From assembly GCA_026929865.2 (NCBI GenBank), contig CM049395.1, forward strand, positions 33,211,501 to 33,275,500: a stretch of DNA of 64,000 bases. Direction: 5' to 3'. Within the stretch, counting starts at the first letter, position 1, and each line of letters starts with the position of its first letter. The position numbers and the translations under genes were made by a program. Positions 19,199-64,000 of the stretch are shown piece by piece. This DNA is from Hyperoplus lanceolatus. Taxonomy: Eukaryota > Chordata > Actinopteri > Uranoscopiformes > Ammodytidae. A model generated the notes under the pieces. It was given only the letters and a program-made list of their open reading frames with translations. It did no database searches and had not been told where the DNA came from.

Positions 19199-22100
19199 AC
19201 TCTATAAAATGATGCTGCTGACATTCGTCTTTTCTCTCCCCAAAATTATTGACTCTTAAAAAAGAAAAAAGGCATGATTCAGCTAACTTCACAGTTTGTC
19301 AGCTCTGAAGAATCACAGAGCAGAACAATAACAACTTATAGCAAAACCGCTGATGCAAATAAGGGGAGTGAGGAAGGAAGTGGGACAATTTGCCTAATAC
19401 ATTAATACCAATTATTTTACCACTCCTTTTTCTCAGTACCTAATGTGACATTGTCACGCAATTACACGTTAAACTTGACTCAGCAGATTGAAACACTAAA
19501 GCATTTAACTGATTTGAACACTATATAAATAGTAGGCATTAATATCTGACAATGTCCCATAATGAAGGGAATGTGGGAATCATTATAGTTTGGGGCCGCA
19601 TCAAAGTTAAATTAATTTTGATTGAATGATATAATAAATACCAATAAACTAATTAATATTAAAGCCAGTGCTGTTTGTGAACATTACTGACAAATGTAAA
19701 TATTCTGTGCAGCAAGTCACGCGCCGGAAATGAGCAACAACTGATTTACATCTTGCTTTGGTATCTTGCTTCGTAGTACAGCCCTCAGCTGAACCACAGC
19801 TGTTGGCAATTGTCACACGCAATCACTTTTTTTTTTTAAATCTTTGGTTATGACACTGGGATAATGTCAATCTGTTCTTTATGTGTAGGCCTACATACAT
19901 CCCTTTTGTAAACTTGTTATAAGTTTTAATTTGTAGATTTGGGCCATATTCCATTGTTTACTAATAATATGTATGTAACTACTGTAACTATGAAACTGTG
20001 TATGTAAAACTGGCGGATATGTCATAATTTAATAGACCTCAACTATTGTTGTTCTTCTTTGTACCTAAAAACTATTTAAACAAAGTTTACACAAATGAAC
20101 ATAATAATGACAAAACACCGTGAGAGTTGCATTAAAATTTTTAAATAAAGAATAATTCACAGCTAAAAAAAAATACAAAATAAAGAGAAATTTCACATAC
20201 TACATTTTCAATCCATACAATGTATACTATTTATAATTACATATAATAATTATTTATATATGGCATATCTTTACACCCTTTGTATAGCCCCCACTACTTC
20301 ACATATCCTCCCGTCTGCCTGATTGGCTCTTGAGAAAGGAACTCATATAAAAGTCAGTGTGGATCACAATGGCTTTGATCAGCAACAGCAGCTGACTCTC
20401 AAAAGTATTCTTTTATTTTAAAGGAAACACATGTGGGGACTTGTGAGCTGGTTGGATTGACACTTTTTCACATCCTTCGTTAATGAATCAGTTATTTACA
20501 GACTTTTTATTGTCTGTTTAATATATCACATACAATAATCTATTACAAATCAGTGTTGTGTGATGAATGATGCAGAAAACTCCCTTTCCGTACATTTCTC
20601 ACTGCATTAGAACTGTGCTGTACTTGTGCTGGAACTAAAAAAATAAATACATCCTTTCTGTTATGATCATGTGGGCCCTCATTCAGATCACATTTTATAT
20701 TCTGGGAAGCTGGATTATCTCAAGAAAACTGTAATGGTCAAACCAGGTGTTATCTTGGTGTTATCTTGTGAAGTGTGACGCTAACAAGCTTGGTCGGTAT
20801 TTAAAAATATTTTGGTGCCAGTCATTCATTCTCAAGCCTTGGGCTGCAAAACAGGATTATTTTTCATCATCTATCCATCTGTCAACGCTGCTCAATCAAT
20901 CGTTTGTTTCATGGAATGCAAAAAAGATAATAATATTGAAACCGGCAATTTCACAATGGTTCAAAGTCCAAATGCTTAGTCATACATTGGCTTTTGTTTC
21001 ATCAACAATAAACAGAAACCGAAAAATATTCACTATTCAGTTCACTATGGCAAAAGGGATAAAAACCCATAGATTTAAAATGCCTATTTTCAGAGCCAAG
21101 TCTAAACCCCCAATATCCACTGACTCTTTGTGTGGCATTATTTGAATAAACCTCCTAACTAAGTTTTACAGACAGGGGCAAAGGGTATTTCAATGTCAGG
21201 AAAAAACCCCAAAAAGTGGCCATAGTCTTGTGTGACTGGTCTGAGTGGAGTCTCTGCTCATTAGTTGGGCCGGCTCCATAACTGTTAACCCGAGAGCCAA
21301 TGACCAAGATGTTTTTATTTCTAACATGCCAATGATGCATACTTTTCCTGAGAATTTTGTTACATGGATGTATTAACGAAATATAATTATATGTACATTT
21401 TTGTGGGTCCATCGCACATGCATTTTTACCTCCTACTGCAGGTGCATTTAAAAAAAATAGAAGATCAATGAAAAGTTCATGTTCCTGTAATTGATTTAAA
21501 AAAGTGAAACTTTCATCATATTAGATTCATACACATGAAGGGAAATTAATCTAGAATACACATACTTTGATAAAGTTGACATTTCTGTATTATAAATCCT
21601 TTTTTTTGATTGGTTTTGTTATATTCTACTATTTTGAGTTATCGGAATTTCCCTATTCCATGTGCTGTACACCATAATTATCATAATTCAAACAAACCTT
21701 TGCTTTGTGTAATTAATCTACAGGATATATGCCAGCTTGACTTTTTGAATGGACTTTTCCATGCTATTCTTCTTCTTTTTTTATATAGAAGCACCTGTAC
21801 TTGTACCCAGTCGATTAAGATAATGTTCTTGGTTTTTGTTAAATCTTTCGTTTTTGTCTGTTTAACTCATTTCTCTCGGGTAACATGCATGAAGGCTCTT
21901 TATTAGCACACGTTCACTGTACGTTTGCATGTTGAGACAAATATATAACGTGTGACAGCACAGATATAGTACAGCACATTTAGTGCAGTGGAAAACAAGC
22001 CCATTAAGTCACATCAAGCATACCATGCCCTACACCACTATTGGCATTCAAACTCGTAAGGTCAACACACACTAAATGGCATTTCAAATGGTGTGATCGC

Positions 22101-22979
22101 GGAGGAAGGTCACGATGATCTGATGTAAAAGAGGCACTACTAGTGAAGATATGAAGACACCAGAGTTTGCTTTTTGTTCCCTCGTCAGGCCTTATAGTAC
22201 CACGGATCAGCCTTGATATCCTATCACCGCCACACTAAGAGGGTTTTTCATATTTCTGACAGGGAAAGCACAAGGAGTAAGATTTTTCTAGGACATGACA
22301 CACACAAAAGAGACACTATGATGCTGTCTTGTACCACCAAAGAGACTCAGCCGGATGGGTTTCTTTTCCCTTCTTTATCGTCGTCACCAATTGTATACCT
22401 AGTCAGAGATGATCACACAGTAAAGAAGCGCAGTGTGTGTCTGGCGTAGGAATAAAGGACTAAAGCTTTCATGGGAGAAGGGTGGTGGGCTGTTTAGCTT
22501 AGCACTACAGTAGCAATAGAAGCTGCTAAAAAAAGGGAAACATCCACACTTGTACATCCTTACACTGTTTTTTTTTTTTTTTTTAAATCTTGAGTTGTTA
22601 TTTGTGATTTAGTGTTAGACATAACAAGTCAACCGAGCCTTGTCAACTCCTACTTTAAATAGCGACTGTGGCATTGTATCCCAGGTCTAGTGCCTGCCTG
22701 CTCTTCTGGATGTAGAAATGATCTAATTTCCTCATTTCCCTGTCTGTCTGATGTCTCTGTGATTCTAAAGACTTCTACACATGATCAGCAGCCGAACCTC
22801 TTAGCGTCCGTGTTGAAGATGCCAGAACTAGCAATGGTGCTAACTCACTGTGCACACCTTGCCACTGTGCTAAGAGTTCAATCAGTTTCACCTGGTTTCA
22901 AAAGCGACCTGTGAATGAACACAAACCCCTTTTTTTATATTTAGGTCCAATGTTTTAACATATGATTATTTTCACAATC

Positions 22980-23017
<38 letters not shown>

Positions 23018-23808
23018 TCTTCCAAAAAATGTCCCCCTAAACGGTCCCCTTTGCCCAAAATCCAAAGATATTAACTTTCATATCATAGAAGTCCAAGACA
23101 ACAAGCAAATATTCCCAGAACCGCAGAAACCAGTGAATTCTTGGCATTTCTGCTTTATAATTAATTTGATGATTAATCGATTATCTAAATAGTACCAGAC
23201 TGATTGATTAACTCTTTCAGCTCGTGTTGGACCCTCTTGGGGCTTTGTTTCCCAGGAGTTTTCTGCTGAAAGAGAGCTTTACGAAAAACTCAAACAAAAA
23301 GCTGTTTCCTTGTGATGGCTACATCTTTCTCTTTTTTTGAAAAACAGGGTGAATTTTCAGTTGCCACGGAACAATGTGGATATCACGTCATATCACCCCC
23401 ATACCAGATGTGCTAAAAGGTTAAAATTCACTGCACCTACATGGATTTGTTTTTCTTAGTGTACATCTTCAGTGTGAGGATGTTATTTAGTAAATATTCA
23501 CCTCGCTCATGCTCAGAAGTCAAAACAACTCATCATGTATTATGTTTTTTCCCCAAACCTCAGCTGCTGCTATTTTCTCTTGTCAAGTGCAAGGCTCCTG
23601 GGCTCTCTACCAGGGTGATACAATGTTTGTGCTCTCCAAGGAAAGTCTGTGGTCCCCACCTCATCACCGACTCCATTTTTGCATATTTTCATTTCTCAAG
23701 AAACGTCTCCTTTGGCTCATGTCCATCTGTCATTGCTGTTCACGGGTCTCATCGCTGTTCCAATACATGATTCCTCTTCTCCTTCTTGTTTGTCAGACGT
23801 GTTAAATT
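19199..23808. other. Intergenic region between the convergent frey1 candidate and mapk8ip1
   Basis: AT-rich sequence with no exon I can support. It may include part of the mapk8ip1 3' UTR. A TATA-like CATATAAAAG lies at 20344-20353, with an inverted CCAAT (GATTGG) about 20 bp upstream; the ATG that follows opens only eight codons. An (AATC)n tract is at 22976-23014. Confidence 0.4.
22976..23014. repeat. (AATC)n microsatellite
   Basis: About nine tetranucleotide units. Confidence 0.9.
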
Positions 23809-23814
23809 TTTATT
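23809..23814 (-). terminator. Possible mapk8ip1 polyadenylation signal
   Basis: AATAAA on the minus strand, about 95 bp after the mapk8ip1 stop. It lies in an AT-rich stretch, so it may be incidental, and a longer 3' UTR is possible. Confidence 0.3.
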
Positions 23815-23908
23815 TTTTTTAAATTAAATTTGATAGTTCTGTCCTTCATGCAACATTATGTTATGATACAGTGTACTGTACAAGGCTGTGGTTGAAGGCA
23901 GGGCAGGG

Positions 23909-59003
<35,095 letters not shown>

Positions 59004-59202
59004 CCTGAAAGTGAGGAGGGCATCCACAGCTGAGAGGAGAGGAGCAGGAAGCCAAGGAGCAAGAGGCTTAGAAAGTGAAGGAGGAAGAGAGAGAGAGAGA
59101 GAGAAGGAGGAGCTAGCAGGAAGACAGCCGGAGGAGAGAGAGAAGGAGGGGGGGTGTGCACCTCGTCCGGTTTCAATGGGAGAGGCGTCCGATTCAGAGT
59201 CT

Positions 59203-59230
59203 TGCTGCTGCTGCTGCTGCTGCTGCTGCT
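59203..59230. repeat. (CTG)9 / (CAG)9 tract near the mapk8ip1 start
   Basis: Nine trinucleotide units 200 bp upstream of the ATG at 59003. On the transcribed strand it reads AGC/CAG and could lie in the 5' UTR. Confidence 0.9.
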
Positions 59231-61338
59231 TCTGCTAGCGCTCATCCGGAGCAGAGCAAAGCAGATGGGAGGGAAACTGATTCAAAGCAGAAGAGCTGGA
59301 TCTCCCACCGAAGAATATAGTGTTAGATAATTCACTCCTCTTCCCCTCGCTTTCTCTGATGATAACCGTCCTTCTGTGTGCATCATATTTACTACGCCAC
59401 TGCAGGAAGGTGATGCTGTTGGCAGAACAACATCCAACGCCACTGTGAGCTCGAAGAGAAGAAACATTAGCACGAGAGCCGCTCCTCTCTCTCTCTCTCT
59501 CCCTCTCTCTCTCTCTCAGCAAAATACTGTCTGTGTTTAATTATTCATGAGCCCCATCGATTGTAAGACTCCTAATTTTCCCTCCTGTCTCTCTCACAAT
59601 CTGCTCTCTTAAAGGATAATGAAGGTTTATTACAGCTTGGGTAGAAAGATGACTGTGAGGTCAGTCAACAAGGTTTAAATGAAAATACAGTAAACGTCCA
59701 CCCAAAATGAAATAATCCTTCATTATTCCTCATATACTAGCTGTGGCTCAGATTTGATCCTTGTTTGTTTTTACATACAGTATAGTACATTAGGCTTACT
59801 TAGAGAGGTTTGTTTATAACCTGCCTCGTCCCCATGCTGTTGTGAGTCTAGCAGTTATTATTGCAGACAGAATTGATGGGAAAAACCTACAAAAATGAGG
59901 CAAACACTGTAATAAACTGGAATAATCTTTTAACCTTGGCGGGTCTTCTATCGAAGGCAGGTGGATGGGCTTGTCTCAAAATCAATGTGTGTGCGCTCAA
60001 ACACGCCCACGCGTAGAGCTGTATACAGTCCATTAACCCTGTCAACGCTGCTAAGCTTAAAACTTCCGGACAGTATCTCAGAGAGGCCAAAGCTGACACA
60101 CTGTATGTGAGCAATATAGGAGCAGTGTGAGCCAATTTCAGCCACCAAAGGCTGAAGCATGTGAAGCATGAAGGTGTGTTTCAGTTCACCTCTAGTAATA
60201 AAGCAGAGAGAGAGAGAGAGAGAGAGAGAGACACTAATAACACAAACCCAGACTAAACATCTTCTAGGTATCCCTTTTTGGCTTTCTTGCGCACAACTCA
60301 ACCTCAATACCAGCAGCAGCAGATTTCAGCAAACAATCTCTGATGAACTTATTAAACGTTTTCGTGATCGGCACCAAATGAAAGGCAGTTAATTCAGAGA
60401 ATAGCTGAAGTGGCATATTTGTCTCAGGGGGGTGAAGGAGATCAAACCAGTGTTCCAAGGGACAGGATTGCATTCATCGGGCTGTAACTGGACATGGAAA
60501 CATGCAATTTATGTCATCAGCATGTTGAGAGGACAACAAGTGTAGGTTGTGATGATGTTTCTCTGCCCCCTAGTGGACATAGATCATTTACCACTGCTCT
60601 AAATGAAAGCAAAAGCACCTTATTCAGCCATGCGTTCATATTTACACCATCCATTTCAATTGAACACAGATGCATGCATACGTAAATACATTGTGTGCTT
60701 TGAGCAAAATCCCATTCTTCAAACATTACTTCAGAAAGGCCAAATACAATACATACAGTATGTGTAGTTCTACACTCTGAGCCTTCCAACATTCAGCCAT
60801 ATGATCATACAGCACGGCCTTGGCAACTGCATAATCTATACTGTATGATGCTATGTTTTACATTAAAAAGCCTTCTAGCCTATCTGCAAGAAGAGTTCAT
60901 TTATCAGTTACTATCTGTAGCTTCCACAGAAATTGACAGCGCACCTCTAAGCAACACTGGCTCTCAGTTGTCAGTCGACGGGCAAAAGTCTTTACTTTTC
61001 CACTAACATGTTGAAAAAATATGTTTGTTGCCTTCTGAAAGATGCAAAAAATATTCTCAAATGATTTATTTATTGATGCACAAAATATGAGGAAAGCATC
61101 TCCACCGAATTAAAATGAGAGCAGATCAGAATATAAAACGTATAATGTTCAATACATAGGCTATATTCATAAAAAAGGTCTGTCTTAAATATAAACCTTT
61201 TTTTATTAAGGCCTGGTAAATAGCTGGTAGTCAATATTAGAGAATTCCCACATAAATATCAGATTTGTGTTAAGGCTGTGAAATGTATAACTGTTCCATC
61301 AGGCAGAGAGAGTGTGCGTGTGTGTGTGAGAGAGAGAG

Positions 61339-61479
<141 letters not shown>

Positions 61480-61810
61480 CTGTATTTGCAGTAGGTGGTG
61501 TGCCGTGTCAGCAGTATTGAACGACAGCAGTAAATAATCAGCGATGGGGTGGAACTGCAACCAGTGCAATAACTGTCCAAACCGTCAAATTCTTCTGTGG
61601 CTGAAATTCAAATCAGCTCATTTTAAATTCCCTGTCTCTCTATGGGGATACAATACAGCTGAAGAAGTACCAGCTTATCATATTGAGAAAAACAAAAACA
61701 AATTCAAGCTTTTTTTTGTCTTTTTCCCCCAAGAAAACAACATCAAAGTTATAGAAGAAGGATGCAGTGAATCAGGAAAACTGAGTTCAAAATCAGCTTC
61801 ACTTTCCACC

Positions 61811-61811
<1 letters not shown>

Positions 61812-61850
<39 letters not shown>
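61812..61850. repeat. (CT)n microsatellite
   Basis: About 19 units upstream of mapk8ip1. Confidence 0.95.
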
Positions 61851-61854
<4 letters not shown>

Positions 61855-63112
61855 CACATCCCCTCCACACACCCTGTGATTCCATCTGGCTGAGCAGATC
61901 GTGTCAGTGTGGGAGCTGCAGTGAGTGAACTTGAAGAGATGAAAGAAAAAGAAAAAAACCTATGCCGATGAATTAGCGAGAGGGAGGGATCATGGACACT
62001 TATTGCTGTTTGGAGCGATAATGAAAAGGATGAAATACGGCTGGTTAATGTTTCTCCCAGACTGATGGATGCTGAAATATACAACTGTGTTTACCACATT
62101 GAGTTAAAAGCTGATGACATGTCAGCGTTGTTGCCAAATAAATCACTTATACCTGATTTAAATCAGCTTGGGAGAACATCACCAGTAAAATACTGATGTT
62201 TGAGTAACATGATCGATCGCTAGTTTAATTTAGGCTTAGGCATAATGTTCATGTTAATGAAAGATGGCAGAGGAAGAACACAATTTCTTCCTAGTCTAGT
62301 CCTTTATATTTATATTTAAATAATCCATAATTTTTTTCTGTAAAATCTGACTGTTACCATCCAGACTCGAAAAAGCAATACAGAAATCCTGTACTCAAAA
62401 CTCATGCCACCCTGACAACTCTCTACCGAGGAGTCATGAAAATTTTAGTGTGTGTGTGTGGGGGGAGGGGGGGGGCTCCGAATTGGGTCACACAGGCTTG
62501 AAAAACTAAAGAAAGTGTGGAGTGAGAGCATAGCTAGATTTGTAGGGGAGCAGCTCCTGTGTGTGTTAGTCACTGCAATATCTCCAGAGCTGCACAGACA
62601 GCAGGAGGTCTACGGTCTGTTCTCTTACAGCAGCAGCAGGTTAGGGAGAGACAGAGGGTTTGACCACAGTGTGTGTGGAGGCAGGCAGGGTGACATGCCA
62701 ACATATGGCTGCTCTGGGATCAGGCCAACCCACAAGGTTGTGGGTTATGCAACTTCCTTTCCCCAGGCCAATATACTTCTAAAACATCAAGCAATAATGT
62801 TCGGAAAAAACACGTTTTCAAACTCCAGATTTAAAGTGATTTTAATTGATTATTTTATTAATTTCCATTTAAGCCGATGGCATTTCAAATGTGTTATGGA
62901 AATGTGTCATTTGGAAGGCCCACATTGTATTTTTAACTGTCATTTTCATAAATAACTTTGATTTAAACTTACAGCAAATCCTATATTGATATATTTTCAT
63001 GTCATATGGATCAAACACTGCCTGCTGGAGCGAAAATATAAAGAAAGATGGTTGTGGATCTGCCAGCTTGTAGCTCAGCTAATGAGACAGGGACTGAGCC
63101 TGAGGGGATGTA

Positions 63113-63114
<2 letters not shown>

Positions 63115-63188
<74 letters not shown>
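63115..63188. repeat. (GT)n microsatellite
   Basis: About 36 uninterrupted units near the window end. Confidence 0.97.
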
Positions 63189-63189
<1 letters not shown>

Positions 63190-64000
63190 CTGTGTTGTTG
63201 TCTCACTGGGAATATTGATCAAAGGCCTCCATCCACATGCAACATTGTAAGGGTCCCTAAGTATGTACTGTGCGTGTGTGCACTGTGTTTATGTGTATAC
63301 GCATCTACACACAGCATGCAGCTAATCCCTCCCTGTGCTCAGCCCTTACATGTTGAGTTGATCTGCATGTGGAATCAGCTCTGACAGTGCACCTACCTGG
63401 TGAACTCTATACTGTAACTAACCCCTGCACTAATTATAAGAATGTACTAAATAGTAATCACAAATTCACTTCTTAATTATTGCACAGCACAAGTTCCCAT
63501 GGTGATTTTGTTGTGGTCTGAACAACAGTCCCAAGAACCAAAATAGTTTGAAATTAGAATAATATACACTCAACTATAATTAGCAAGTAGGCCCCGCCCA
63601 TTTGATATTCTTCTGTGTAAATGACTGCACAGTGATTGTGACAGTTGCCATGAATGAATTGTGTGGCATGGACTTATAATATGAACCATATAGCCACATA
63701 ATTGAAATAAACACATGTTAAACAAATGGCCTATGTAGAAAACTGCAAGCTATAAAACAGTAGTCAATCTGTTGTTAATTTGTTTGGTTCCCAAACAGTT
63801 TTCTCCCTTTTAATAACAGTTTCTAAATAGGCTTTGATGTAGAACTATGATTATTGTTAGGTTACAATGCTTCTGCCTTGACTTAACTCATCAAGAGTCC
63901 TGCACACAATATGACTTATTCCAATAACCTATTATAGTGATAGGAGATTAATAGCCTGTTAGAGTAGCACTGTTAATAACATCGATATCGAGCGCCACAG

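Noticed and set aside
62452-62955. 167-codon plus-strand frame
   Set aside because: Begins in a (GT)n/G-run tract and has no recognisable domain.

Overview
This is vertebrate nuclear DNA, almost certainly from a teleost fish. It has widely spaced short exons with GT/AG junctions, very long (CA)n arrays, a 5'-truncated Rex3/RTE-type LINE, tRNA-headed SINEs and many hAT- and TTAA-type miniature elements. I saw no bacterial genes, CRISPR array, or LTR or viral element.

Two host genes can be read. (1) mapk8ip1 (JIP1, the JNK-pathway scaffold) lies on the minus strand from about 59.0 kb down to 23.9 kb. I could place 12 coding exons whose splice phases all agree. Together they encode 835 residues: an alternative short N-terminus, the JNK-binding motif, a long low-complexity exon, the SH3 domain, the PTB domain and the kinesin-binding tail ending IYLE. 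(2) A three-exon gene for an 86-residue protein with a hydrophobic N-terminus lies on the plus strand at 18.3-19.1 kb. It is tail-to-tail with mapk8ip1. The arrangement and the C-terminal features fit frey1 (C11orf94), the neighbour of MAPK8IP1 in human.

Layout. 1-5.4 kb: a hAT-like DNA transposon on the minus strand, cut by the window edge, with an RTE LINE inserted in its intron. 5.65-7.36 kb: an element with about 300-bp terminal inverted repeats, perhaps an internally deleted P-like element. 7.4-8.2 kb: an endonuclease-domain fragment of a second LINE type. 8.2-15.6 kb: a nest of diverged repeat units, two carrying a tRNA-like cassette, interrupted by at least three transposons. 15.6-17.9 kb: a 2.3-kb hAT-type element with a perfect 8-bp target duplication. 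18.3-19.1 kb: frey1 candidate. 19.2-23.8 kb: intergenic. 23.9-59.0 kb: mapk8ip1, whose introns hold MITEs, SINEs and microsatellites. 59-64 kb: upstream region of mapk8ip1 with purine-rich, CTG, GATA and GT repeats.

The two genes are not known to act together: JIP1 organises JNK signalling and kinesin cargo transport, and FREY1 acts in sperm. The least explained parts are the repeat nest at 8-16 kb, a 62-bp near-perfect palindrome there, and a TTAA-bounded element whose end lies 19 bp from a mapk8ip1 splice junction.
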